Below are positions 43,395 through 52,164 of a stretch of DNA of 64,000 nucleotides, piece after piece. Positions within the stretch are counted from its first letter, which is position 1. Each line of letters starts with the position of its first letter. The stretch spans positions 476,354-540,353 of the forward strand of contig NZ_BDBQ01000001.1 in assembly GCF_001613065.1 (NCBI RefSeq). The letters run 5' to 3'. The notes below the pieces were generated by a model. It was given only the letters and a program-made list of their open reading frames with translations, made no database searches and was not told the origin of the DNA. This DNA comes from Nocardia miyunensis NBRC 108239 (lineage in GTDB: Bacteria; Actinomycetota; Actinomycetes; Mycobacteriales; Mycobacteriaceae). A program made the translations under genes and the position numbers.

Positions 43395-44425
43395 ACGCAC
43401 TCACCTCCGGGGAACTCAAGTTCGTTCCCGATCGACTGCGGCGGGCGGGCGGCGGAGTCTGCGGTCCGTTGAGTGCCACACTCATCGCGGGCGGACGCTC
43501 CAACCTCACGTTCCGACTCGACGATGGGACCTCGAGCTGGGTGCTCCGCATGCCGCCTCGGTCCGGCCGCCCCCCATCGGCCCACGATGTCGCGAGGGAA
43601 TTCCGCGTCATCGACGCCCTGGCCCGAACCGATGTCCCGGTCGCGAAGGCGGTGCTGCTGTGCGAGGAAGAGAGCGTGGTCGGACTGCCCTTCGCGGTTG
43701 CCGAGTTCGTCGAAGGGGTGAGCGTGCAGTCCCGGTTCGATCTGTCGGAGCTCGACGACAATGCCGTCTCCGGCAGCGCGTCCGCGCTGGTCGAGAGTCT
43801 CGTGGCCTTACACAGCGTGGACTACCGCGCGGCCGGGCTGGGTGATTTCGGTCGCCTCGATGAATACGCCGAGCGACTACTCCGGTGCTGGGCGAGCCAG
43901 TGGGAACTGGTGGCGGCAGCGGACCCCGAACTCCTGGCCGTGGCTGAGGAATTGCGGTCCCGCCTGGCGAAATCCCTTCCCGGCCAGCGCTGTTCAAGTG
44001 TCGTCCACGGCGACTTCCGGATCGACAACACGATACTGCGGATCGCCGATCACCCGATCCGCGTTGCCGCGATCGTGGACTGGGAGCTCTCGACAATCGG
44101 TGATCCGGCGGCCGACGTGGCGATGATGTGCGCCTACCGCCACCCGGCGCTCGATCTGATCCTCGGCACGAAATCAGCCTGGACCAGCGACCGCCTTCCC
44201 GATCCCGATGGCTTGACCACGCTCTACCGGCGCAGTGGCGGCGTGGATCTGGTCGACTGGGAGTTCCATCTGGCACTGGCCCACTTCAAGATCGCCGTCA
44301 TCGCGGCCGGGATCGATCACCGATACCGGGTGGGCGGAGCTGCCGGGCCGGGTTTCGATACGGCCGCGGACGCAGTCGGCCCCCTCCTCGCCGCCGGTGT
44401 CGAGTCCCTGGGGGTGCGGTCATGA
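43391..44425 (+). CDS. APH-like acyl-CoA-associated kinase
   Basis: 344 residues, ATGA overlap with the dehydrogenase. Catalytic loop VVHGDFRIDNTIL (HGDFRIDN at 206-213) and metal-binding VDWELSTIGDPAADVAMM (Asp230). All kinase residues are present, unlike the Trp variant in the gene at 507. Proteins of this type are fused to or neighbour acyl-CoA dehydrogenases. In mammalian ACAD10/11 and Pseudomonas LvaA the pair phosphorylates 4-hydroxyacyl-CoA and removes the phosphate to reach the enoyl-CoA. The same is proposed here. Confidence 0.82.
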   Translation: MNALTSGELKFVPDRLRRAGGGVCGPLSATLIAGGRSNLTFRLDDGTSSWVLRMPPRSGRPPSAHDVAREFRVIDALARTDVPVAKAVLLCEEESVVGLPFAVAEFVEGVSVQSRFDLSELDDNAVSGSASALVESLVALHSVDYRAAGLGDFGRLDEYAERLLRCWASQWELVAAADPELLAVAEELRSRLAKSLPGQRCSSVVHGDFRIDNTILRIADHPIRVAAIVDWELSTIGDPAADVAMMCAYRHPALDLILGTKSAWTSDRLPDPDGLTTLYRRSGGVDLVDWEFHLALAHFKIAVIAAGIDHRYRVGGAAGPGFDTAADAVGPLLAAGVESLGVRS

Positions 44426-45156
44426 GAACGGCACTGATCACCGGGGCCTCCCGAGGCATCGGCCACGGAATCGCACTCGTCCTCGCCGCACGCGGCTACG
44501 GACTCACCATCACATCCCGCACCGCCGAAGCTCTCGAAGGCGTCCGCGACGAACTGCTGGCGGCCGGCGCGGTGCGGGTCATCGCGCCGGCGGCCGACAT
44601 GGCGGACCGGCCGGCACTTCCAGGATTGGTCGAGGCACATCGAGACGAGTTCGGGTCGATGCACGCGTTGATCGTGAACGCCGGTGTCGGCACTGCCGGC
44701 AATATCTCCTCGTTCGACATGACTCGATTCGATAAGACCCTCGAGGTCAATCTGGCCTCGGCCATGGTCCTCATCCAGAATTCGATCCCCCTGCTGCGGC
44801 GAGCGGCCCAGGACGATCCGGTGCGCGGTGCGAAGATCATCGGCCTGTCATCCATCACCGGGGCATACGCCGAACGAGGCCTTGCCGTCTATGGCGCCTC
44901 CAAAGCCGCGCTGCTCTCCCTGCTGGAAACCGTCAACCTCGAGGAGTCGAGGAACGGGATTACCGCCACCGCTCTGGCACCCGCCTATGTCGACACCGAC
45001 TTGTCGGCGTGGGTCACCGACCGGGTCCCCGCGGATTCGATGATCCCGGTGAGCGATGTCGTCCAGCTCGTGGCAACCCTGCTCGAGCTCACCTCGAACA
45101 CGGTCATCAGCCGAATCGTCATGGCGCGCAAGGCCACCAATGGCTATTGCGCCTAG
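44422..45156 (+). CDS. Short-chain dehydrogenase/reductase
   Basis: 244 residues from ATG 44422, ATGA overlap with the kinase stop. ALITGASRGIGHGIALVLAA loop, VNAGVGTAGN, Ser in GLSSITGAY and YGASKAALLSLLETV. Lacks a long C-terminal substrate loop. Last gene of the operon begun at 38441, ended by the hairpin at 45162. Confidence 0.82.
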   Translation: MRTALITGASRGIGHGIALVLAARGYGLTITSRTAEALEGVRDELLAAGAVRVIAPAADMADRPALPGLVEAHRDEFGSMHALIVNAGVGTAGNISSFDMTRFDKTLEVNLASAMVLIQNSIPLLRRAAQDDPVRGAKIIGLSSITGAYAERGLAVYGASKAALLSLLETVNLEESRNGITATALAPAYVDTDLSAWVTDRVPADSMIPVSDVVQLVATLLELTSNTVISRIVMARKATNGYCA

Positions 45157-45161
45157 ACAAA

Positions 45162-45188
45162 AGCCCGCGCCCAGCCTGGGCGCGGGCT
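45162..45188. terminator. Bidirectional terminator between convergent operons
   Basis: AGCCCGCGCCCA, loop GCC, TGGGCGCGGGCT: a perfect 12-bp stem between the SDR stop (45156) and the stop of the leftward CoA ligase (45196). Confidence 0.8.
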
Positions 45189-45195
45189 ATGTCCG

Positions 45196-46820
45196 TCAGC
45201 CTTGTATTCGGGCAGTCTTGCCGGCCCAGGCTTCGTCGCGGAGGATGACCTTCTGAATTTTGCCGGTCGAGGTCTTGGCAACGCGTCCACGACCAGGAGC
45301 CTTGTACCTCGCGATTCGCTGCTTTACGTGTTCGACCAGATCTGGCCCGCTGGCGTCGGTGTTGGGTTTCAACACCACATAGCCGCGTGGCCGTTCGCCC
45401 CACTGCTCGTCCGGTACACCGATCACCGCGGTTTCGAGAACACAGGGATGGCTCATGAGCGCCTGTTCGACTTCGATCGTCGAGATGTTCTCGCCACCCG
45501 AGATGACGACATCTTTGGCCCTGTCACGCAATTCGACGTATCCGTCAGGGTGAACCACACCGAGGTCGCCGGAGTGAAACCACCCGCCGTCGAACGCGCT
45601 ACTCGTGCCGTCCGGATCGTTGTAGTAGCCGAGCATGACGTTGTTGCCGCGCATCACGATTTCGCCCACTGTGGCACCGTCGGCCGGGGCGTCACGCATA
45701 TCGGCTCCGACCACGCGCAACCGCTCGGCTTGGAGCATGCCGACTCCCTGCCTTGCCCGCAGTGCGGCCCCCGCGTTCGAAGTCATTGCAGCCCAGGCTG
45801 GTTGCGGCTGACAGACGCTGTAGGGCCCATAGGTTTCGGTGAGTCCGTACACATGCACGATGTCGAAACCCATTCTGCTCCATTTCCAGAATGGTCGCGG
45901 GGCTCAGCGGTGCGCCCGCGGTGGTTACGGTGAGCGGGTGGTCAAGTGTGCCAGCCCCCGGAGTGTTGAGGATCGTGGTGACGACCGTAGGTGCACCGCT
46001 GAGGTGAGTGACTGCCCTGGTTCGGATTTCATGCCAGATGACTTCACCACGGACCTCACGCAGACAGACGTGAGTGCCACCGATCGCGGTCACCGCCCAG
46101 GTCGTGCACCAGCCGTTGCAGTGAAACATCGGCAGCGACCAGAGGTACACCATCTGTGGGGTGAACGATGAATGGACGATCTCACCGAACGAGTTCAGGT
46201 ACGCGCCGCGATGGGAGTAAACCACGCCTTTAGGACGTCCCGTAGTTCCCGAGGTGTAGTTGATCGCAATCGGATCCAACTCGCTGATGTCAATGGTGAC
46301 GTCGTTCGCGGCTGACCCACGGTCGCGCAGGTCCCGGTAGTCGGTGAACCCGAATAGCTCCGCCGCGAACTTCGACGCGCCCTTTTCGTCCCGGTGAACG
46401 GCCCCGTCTACGGCGATCCGCCACCGCACACACAGTCGGTACCTGCTTGACGGCCGCGGCGACCGTGTCGGCGTATTCGGCGTCGGCGACGAGCAGGCAG
46501 GCACCCGAATGGCCGAGGATGTAGGCGATCTCGTCGCTGGACAACCGGATGTTGATGGCAACCAGCACGGCTCCCACAGCGGGTACCGCGTACTGTGCGA
46601 CCAGCATCTCGGGGAGATTCGGCATCAGGTAGGCGACCCGGTCTCCGCGTCCGATGCCGCTGGTGCTCAACGCGCGTGCGATGCGCCGGAGTTCGTCGTC
46701 GAATTCGCGGTAGGTCCACGATGTCGTTCCGTACACCACGGCAGGTTTCGTCGGGAATACCCGTGCCGAGCGTTCCAGGAACGACAGCGGTGTCAGTTCT
46801 GTATTCGATATCGCAGGCAT
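45196..46820 (-). pseudogene. Acyl-CoA synthetase gene broken by two frameshifts
   Basis: Three frames must be joined to recover one AlkK-like acyl-CoA ligase of about 540 residues. From ATG 46820: TPLSFLERSARVFPTKPAVV ... AVKQVPTV. From about 46430: DEKGASKFAAELFGFTDY, INYTSGTTGRPKGVVYSHRG, MFHCNGWC. From about 45873: GFDIVHVYGLTETYGPYSVC, WFHSGDLGVVHPDGYVELRD, TSTGKIQKVILRDEAW. The second shift is explained by one extra A at 45872-45874 (Q-M-G-F-D expected). Probably inactive unless the shifts are sequence errors. Confidence 0.83.
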
Positions 46821-46912
46821 GAACGGCTCCGAAACTGTTGTGCGCGTGCGGCATTGCTTGCGCCGGTCATGAACGTTCCAAGCCCGGCAGTGCTGTTGAC
46901 CGTATGCCTTGA

Positions 46913-46920
46913 TCATTTGA
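46913..46920 (-). promoter_or_regulatory. TCAAATGA octamer upstream of the broken CoA ligase
   Basis: TCATTTGA inside TTGATCATTTGATCATGAC, itself nearly palindromic (TGATCAT/TTGATCA), 93 bp before ATG 46820. Confidence 0.45.
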
Positions 46921-46968
46921 TCATGACGTGCGACACTCAGGATGTCGATGGTCGGCGGGGGTGGAAAT

Positions 46969-48006
46969 TCAGTCGAGCTTGCCGTCGTGGACGTATCGAT
47001 GCAGCGGAAGTGCTCGGTAGGCCAGCGGCGGCATTTCATCCACCGTGACCAGGCCCGGACGGGCGTTGATGACGTCGGGTACGCGATTGACCCACTGCGT
47101 GCACGTGGTGGTGTAGCTGGGGACCACGCCATTGTGCAGATACAGGTCCGGTTCGCCGGAGATACTCCACTCGTTCTTATCGGACTCGCCCTCACCAAAG
47201 ACGTAGCCGGCCATTTCGAAGGTGAAAACGGGGCCCTCGGCGGTGGTCATCGTGTCGACGTCCGCGTAGCCGATCACCGCGCCCGCGGCCAGGGTGCGTC
47301 CCAGCACCTGCGAGGGCCTGTCGTGGTCGACGATGACGGGCCGAACTGTCGACTCCCACGTCACCGGGGTCAGCGAGGATGCCTGCGCCAATGCGCCGAG
47401 TACGTTGCGGCCGTATGTCGGGGGTGCGTCATCACGGGTGCTGGAACGTTCGAATTCTTCGAGCGTCTCGCCGACGTGTTTGGAGGCCACGACGTCGGTT
47501 CCGTACTCATCGGCGTTCCATGTCGCCGATCCATGGACGGAATCAATGCGATGCGCAGCTCCCATGAGAGCGCTCACCTGATGGATCCAGAACGAATCCT
47601 GATGGCCACCGCCGGTGACGGTCACCCCATGAGCTTTGGCGAGCCGATCGATCTGTGCGGCAAGGGCCGGAGACGTATTCCAGGGGTAGAAGGTTTCCTC
47701 GGAGATCGTCAGCACATTCGCGCCGGCGTCGATACAGAGCGCGAGCTGGTCGTAGATCTCCGGCATGAAGCTCGCCGTGGCGAGCATGACCACGTCGGGC
47801 CGAACGCTGGCGAGGACCCGTGCGGCATCGGTGTCCACTGGGACACCCATGGGATCCAGCCCTGCCATCGTCCCCAGATCCACGCCTCGCTTGGCCTCGC
47901 TGCGCGCAATGCCGCCGACGACGTGAACTCCCTTCTCGGCGAGTAGCCGGGTTGCGAGCAGGCCCATCGTGCCTGCTCCATAAATAACCGCTCTGACTGG
48001 GCGCAT
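46969..48006 (-). CDS. Amine dehydrogenase-like protein of the DapB-N (2,4-diaminopentanoate dehydrogenase) family
   Basis: 345 residues. N-terminal Rossmann AVIYGAGTMGLLATRLLAEK, then DVVMLATASFMPEIYDQL and NVLTISEETFYPWN, the acidic motif (Glu103/Glu104) conserved in this family. It continues GGGHQDSFWIHQVSALMG. Relatives interconvert amines and ketones with NAD(P)H and free ammonia. In an amine-catabolic island it would oxidatively deaminate an amine or amino acid. Transcribed toward the broken ligase, with octamer sites upstream. Confidence 0.75.
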   Translation of the reverse strand: MRPVRAVIYGAGTMGLLATRLLAEKGVHVVGGIARSEAKRGVDLGTMAGLDPMGVPVDTDAARVLASVRPDVVMLATASFMPEIYDQLALCIDAGANVLTISEETFYPWNTSPALAAQIDRLAKAHGVTVTGGGHQDSFWIHQVSALMGAAHRIDSVHGSATWNADEYGTDVVASKHVGETLEEFERSSTRDDAPPTYGRNVLGALAQASSLTPVTWESTVRPVIVDHDRPSQVLGRTLAAGAVIGYADVDTMTTAEGPVFTFEMAGYVFGEGESDKNEWSISGEPDLYLHNGVVPSYTTTCTQWVNRVPDVINARPGLVTVDEMPPLAYRALPLHRYVHDGKLD

Positions 48007-48451
48007 GAGTGCGACTCCTAGGAGAGATACCGAACTGATCGGCAGTTCGAGACTTGATCGAATGACTTGGCCAAATGATCAGGCCGATCGAGCCATCGTC
48101 GCCCCTCAGTACTCCGCTGTCAACCCGGCGCATGCACTCCATTCCCCAGACCCTCGACGACTTCAGCCCGACCCACGGATGTCGTCTGTGGCCGCCCGGG
48201 CATTCCGCACCCTGCTACTGCACCACGGATGTAAAGACTACGTTTCAGTGCTTGACGTCACACCTCCAAGGCGCAACACTTGGGCCGTCACGTTCAAATG
48301 ACCAAGTCGATTGATCGACAGTCATCCGCGCAGACCGCCCCAGGGCAACCCCTTGAAGCCCCTTCCGGCGACCACATGCCCAATCCACGGGTTCCCAGTC
48401 TCCGACCACAGCCCATCGCCCTCTCCGACCTTCCACGCGAGGACAACTGCA
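48007..48451. promoter_or_regulatory. Divergent promoter region with two octamer sites
   Basis: CCAAATGA at 48071-48078 (one mismatch), within GACTTGGCCAAATGATC, lies 65 bp upstream of the amine dehydrogenase. TCAAATGA at 48294-48301, followed by CCAAGTCGATTGATCGAC, lies 150 bp before the permease ATG. No gene could be supported in these 445 bp. Confidence 0.45.
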
Positions 48452-49930
48452 ATGAGTTCCACACCGCAGGCACAAGCGGACACTGCCGCCGCCGAACCAT
48501 CCACAGGCCCCGACTCGAGCGGCCTGACGGGGTCGATGACCACCTTCGACCTCGTCTTCACCGTCCTCGCCTTCAACGCACCACTATCTGTCTTCGCCGG
48601 CTACCTCACCGTCGTCATCGGCTACGCCAACGGGCTCGGCGCGCCGATGACATACCTCGCCGCAGGTTTGGTCATCCTCGTCTTCGCCGTCGGCTTCACC
48701 GCCATGAGCAGGCACCTCCCCAATCCCGGCGCCTTTTATGCCTACGTCACCGCCGGACTCGGTCGATCAACGGGACTGGGTGCGGCTTTCGTAGCCCTGA
48801 TCTGTTACATCTTCCTCTACGTCTCCAGCCTCATCTACGGCGCCACCGCGCTCAATGGACTGGTCCACGACGTCTTCCGCGGACCCGAGGTGAAGTGGTG
48901 GATCTACAACGTGATCCTGATCGCGCTCGTCGGAGTTCTGGGCTACTTCCGCATCACGCTCTCCGCCAGGATCCTTACCGTCGCGATGTGCCTCGAGGTT
49001 CTGGTCATCACCATCTACAACGCGACGGTCTTTGCCCGGGGAGGCCACGAGGGCTACACCTCCGCGCCGTTCCAGCTCCATTACGTCCTCGGCGGCTCGG
49101 TCGGCCTGGCGGTCCTGTACGGCATCGGCATGTTCGCGGGATTCGAGGCCACCGCCGTCTTCCGCGAAGAGGCACGACAGCCCGAGAAAACCATTCCGCG
49201 CGCCACATACATCGTCATCGCCGTCGTGGCGATCCTGTACTCGGTGACCACGTTTGCGATCATTCTCGGCATCGGCCCCAGCACCGTGGTCAAGGCAACG
49301 GCGGCCGATCCGGTCGGTTCGGTCATGGCCTCCGTGAACGAGTACCTCGGAAAGACAGCTCTGGACATCACCACGGCGCTGTTGTGCAGCAGCATCTTCG
49401 CCGCGGTTCTGGCCATGCACAACATCACCGCCCGCTACCTGTTCTCGATGGGCCGAGACCGCGTGTTCCCCCGCAAACTCGCCATGGTGCACCACAAGCA
49501 CGGCTCACCCCATACCGCATCGTTCGCAACCAGCGCTATCGCCATCATCTTCCTCGTCGTCGTGCTCGCCATCAGGGCGAATGGAAACGCTCTCTACGCC
49601 AAACTCGCAGGGATCGCGCTCTACGCACTGCTCATCCTGCTCTTGATCACCAGCGCCGCGATTCCCGTGTACTTCCGCAAGCACCCGGACAACGGGATCA
49701 GTCCGTGGAAGACCACCATCGCACCCCTCGTCGCCGGCGCCGGGTTCGCTATCGCCCTCGTCCTCGCCACGAAGAACGCCGCATTCCTCGTGGGCGGATC
49801 ACAAAGCGCCGCAAACATACTCATCGGTGTATTCGTTGCGGCACTGGTCCTGGGTATCGGTTACGCGCTCGTTCTCAAAAAGCGACGGCCCGACACGTAC
49901 GCGCGGATCGGCCGCCAGGAACTCGCCTGA
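48452..49930 (+). CDS. APC-superfamily amino acid/amine permease
   Basis: 492 residues from ATG 48452 with GAGGA upstream; the frame is open earlier but that part lacks homology. About 12 hydrophobic segments are visible from FDLVFTVLAFNAPLSVFAGY to IGVFVAALVLGIGYALV. GMFAGFEATAVFREEARQPE is the APC signature around helix 6-7. Likely imports the amine or amino alcohol fed to the gamma-glutamyl ligase. Expressed divergently from the amine dehydrogenase. Confidence 0.85.
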   Translation: MSSTPQAQADTAAAEPSTGPDSSGLTGSMTTFDLVFTVLAFNAPLSVFAGYLTVVIGYANGLGAPMTYLAAGLVILVFAVGFTAMSRHLPNPGAFYAYVTAGLGRSTGLGAAFVALICYIFLYVSSLIYGATALNGLVHDVFRGPEVKWWIYNVILIALVGVLGYFRITLSARILTVAMCLEVLVITIYNATVFARGGHEGYTSAPFQLHYVLGGSVGLAVLYGIGMFAGFEATAVFREEARQPEKTIPRATYIVIAVVAILYSVTTFAIILGIGPSTVVKATAADPVGSVMASVNEYLGKTALDITTALLCSSIFAAVLAMHNITARYLFSMGRDRVFPRKLAMVHHKHGSPHTASFATSAIAIIFLVVVLAIRANGNALYAKLAGIALYALLILLLITSAAIPVYFRKHPDNGISPWKTTIAPLVAGAGFAIALVLATKNAAFLVGGSQSAANILIGVFVAALVLGIGYALVLKKRRPDTYARIGRQELA

Positions 49931-49947
49931 CTACCCTCCGACTCGAC

Positions 49948-49998
49948 CACTCCCGGTAGTTCAGTGAGGCCGCGACCTCGCCTGAACTACCGGGAGTG
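49948..49998 (+). terminator. Terminator after the permease
   Basis: CACTCCCGGTAGTTCAG (49948-49964) pairs exactly with CTGAACTACCGGGAGTG (49982-49998). The 17-base loop contains GAGG...CCTC, which can extend the hairpin. Confidence 0.8.
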
Positions 49999-50069
49999 AC
50001 CTGTAGTGCAGCCGCTGCGAATCAGATCAATCACACGGTCTGATGTTCTCACATGGATGTGATTCGCTC

Positions 50070-50433
50070 CGACCCCACCGAGATTGGTCGAGTTACATGA
50101 TGTTCGATCGCGGTGGACGAGTTGTCGTCTTGTACCGAACGAGCTCTGGGAGTTGGCCGCGCCGCTGTTGCCGGAGTTCTCGCCGCGCGTGCAGGGTGGC
50201 GGCCGGGCGCCAGGCAGGGGTGCACGCAGATGATGGTGAGGTGGGCGCAGCGCTTTCTCGTCTCACAGGTTGGGCGCAAGTTGTGGACCGGCCAAGCCCA
50301 CGGGCTCGAGCGGCGGCCCGGTTCTGATGCCGAGCGTTGTAGACCTACAGCTCCAAAACGGCCATAGCCGCAATCAGCGGCCAGGCATCCATGGCGCGTG
50401 GATTGCTGGCCAGCCGTCCCTGGTTGTCATCTA
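50070..50433 (+). mobile_element. IS5-family transposase relic (N-terminal fragment, frames broken)
   Basis: Joining two frames between about 50112 and 50210 gives VDEL..., ELWELAAPLLPEFSPRVQGG and GRAPG, the usual N-terminus of actinobacterial IS5-type transposases. The frame is disrupted and the rest is missing. The remaining DNA up to the IS630 end at 50434 shows nothing recognisable. Confidence 0.55.
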
Positions 50434-51361
50434 CTAAGGAGTTCGTAAGTAGGTCGAGACTCGCTGGGTGAATTCCCTGGATTCTCGCGGCATCCTGGGA
50501 GAATTCCACAGGTGCGCGACAACGACGGCCGGAAGCTGGATCACACGACCCTCGAAGTCCTGCGGATGCGGGCGATCGAGCAGGTCGCGGCGGGCGCGCA
50601 CCCCGAAGAAGTTGCCGTGACCATGGGATTTCACAAGAACACCGTCTACGGGTGGCTGGCCAAGGCGCGTGAGGGCGGCAAGGACGCGTTGAAGCTCTCG
50701 CCGCAGCGGCCACTGCACCGCGCCTACCAGCAGGACCCCGACGCCGTGGCGCGGTGGAAGGCCGAGATGTTCCCCGCGATCCGCGCCGAAGCCAAAAAGG
50801 CCGGTGCGACAGTGTATTTCGCCGACGAGGCCGGGATCCGTTCGGACTACCACGCGGGCACCACCTGGTCGCCGGCCGGGCAGACGCCGGTCGTTGCGAA
50901 CACCGGGGCCCGATACTCGATCAACATGCTCTCGGCGGTCTCGGCACAAGGCGCGCTGCGGTTCATGCTCCACGACGGCACCGTCAACGCGAGCGTGTTC
51001 ATCGAATTCTGTAAACGCCTGCTCGAGGACGCTCCCGGCCCGGTGTTCCTGATCGTCGACGGCCACCCCAGCCACCGCGCCAACCTCACCAAACAGTTCA
51101 TCGCCGGCACCGAGGGCCGGCTACGGCTGTTCTTCCTGCCCGGCTACTCACCCGAACTCAACCCCGACGAATGGGTATGGAAGAACGTCAAAGCAGACCG
51201 GATCGGCAAAATCGGTGTCACCAGCAAAGACGACCTCAAAACCAAAGCCACCGGCGCCCTGCGCCGACTGCAGAAACTACCCGCCCTCGTCCGCGGATTC
51301 TTCCGCGATCCACACCTGGCCTACATCACCGCCTGACACGACCTACTTCCGAACTCCTTAG
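50434..51361 (+). mobile_element. IS630-family insertion sequence, 928 bp, with TA target duplication
   Basis: Terminal inverted repeats of 23 bp with one mismatch: the left end starts CTAAGGAGTTCGTAAG and the right end complement starts CTAAGGAGTTCGGAAG. Both flanks are TA (50432-50433 and 51362-51363), the target of IS630/Tc1-type elements. The ends are intact, but the transposase has lost a central piece. Inserted within the degraded group II intron. Confidence 0.88.
50512..51336 (+). CDS. IS630-family transposase with an internal in-frame deletion
   Basis: 274 residues from GTG 50512; full-length relatives are about 340-360. The N-terminal HTH (VAVTMGFHKNTVYGWLAKAR) runs into GGKDALKLSPQRPLHRAYQQ, missing the second DNA-binding segment usually found between KDALK and LSPQRP. 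The DDE core is complete: VYFADEAGIRSDYHAG, VFLIVDGHPSHRA and PGYSPELNPDEWVW. The frame is preserved, but DNA binding is probably lost, so the element would need help in trans. Confidence 0.83.
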   Translation: MRDNDGRKLDHTTLEVLRMRAIEQVAAGAHPEEVAVTMGFHKNTVYGWLAKAREGGKDALKLSPQRPLHRAYQQDPDAVARWKAEMFPAIRAEAKKAGATVYFADEAGIRSDYHAGTTWSPAGQTPVVANTGARYSINMLSAVSAQGALRFMLHDGTVNASVFIEFCKRLLEDAPGPVFLIVDGHPSHRANLTKQFIAGTEGRLRLFFLPGYSPELNPDEWVWKNVKADRIGKIGVTSKDDLKTKATGALRRLQKLPALVRGFFRDPHLAYITA

Positions 51362-51363
51362 TA

Positions 51364-51970
51364 ACACTCTCGCGTTACACGGCTCCCGCTGTTAACCGGT
51401 TGGCAATGCGCCGTGCTTCCAGTGGGCGAACATGCCCGGATAAGCCGAGGCGATCTCGACGAGTTGCCTCCGGGCCTTCCTGGTCGCGCGGCGGAACCGT
51501 TTGTATTTCCTGACTGCCCATTTCACTAGGAACGGGTTGATCTGTCGCTTCGAGAATCCGACTAACTCGGACTTGTAGAAGCGCCCGTAGTAGTTGATCC
51601 AGCCCGCCACGACGGGGTTGATCATCGCGGCGACCTCGGTGAAGCTCAGCGCGGTCCAACGACCCAACTGCCAGTTCCGGATGGTCGCGGCCATCTTCTT
51701 CTTCGCCTGCTTGCTCACCGAGGGTAGGAAACCAGATTTCAGCCTCCCATCCCGCAAGCGAGCCGCCCGGCGCCGGAACGTGAACCCGAGGAAGGTGAAC
51801 TCCGTGAGCGGGAAATCAAGGTCACGACTCTCCTGTTTGCAGTACACGATCCGGGTCTTGTCCGGGTGCAGAGCCAGTCCGAACCGACCCAACCTGCGCC
51901 CGATCGCTTTCCTCCTGTCACCTTCAGGACACACCAACGCGTTGATGGAGATCTTCTTCTCCACCCTCAA
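51364..51970 (-). mobile_element. Group II intron relic: C-terminal part of the reverse transcriptase/maturase
   Basis: 192 open codons on the minus strand (51970-51392) read LGLALHPDKTRIVYCK..., FTFLGFTFRRR and INPVVAGWINYYGRFYKSEL, the end of the RT domain plus the maturase X domain and the C-terminus. The RT palm with YADD is missing. Downstream on the same strand GGGAGCCGTGTAACGCGAG (51368-51386) resembles the start of intron domain V, cut by the IS630 end. The 5' break is the IS3 relic at 51935. Confidence 0.78.
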
Positions 51971-52005
51971 AACCGAGCTGGTCTACCGGCGAACCTGGCC
52001 ATCGC
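51935..52005 (+). mobile_element. IS3-family OrfB fragment
   Basis: NALMEIFFSTLKTELVYRRT is the conserved segment around the last catalytic Glu of IS3-group transposases (N-x-LMESFF...LKTELV). Only about 24 residues remain. Confidence 0.7.
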
Positions 52006-52035
52006 ACAGATTCAGAACGCGCCGCCGATCGCGAT

Positions 52036-52140
52036 CCTGCAGCCCAGCTCTCCGACGCCGTCGCGTTCCTCGTCTCGGATCAGGCGAAGCGGATCACCGG
52101 GGTCTCCCTCCCTGTGGACGCGGGATTCTCCATCGGCTGA
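52036..52140 (+). pseudogene. 3' end of an SDR gene
   Basis: AQLSDAVAFLVSDQAKRITG followed by VSLPVDAGFSIG and a stop is the standard C-terminus of a short-chain dehydrogenase. Only about 33 residues remain, abutting the IS3 fragment. Confidence 0.75.
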
Positions 52141-52164
52141 GCCAGCGTCGTCGCACGGCGGCGA

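Noticed and set aside
48280..49959. 559-codon Arg/His-rich plus-strand frame overlapping the permease
   Set aside because: Composition is that of an out-of-frame reading; the overlapping frame encodes a clear APC permease.
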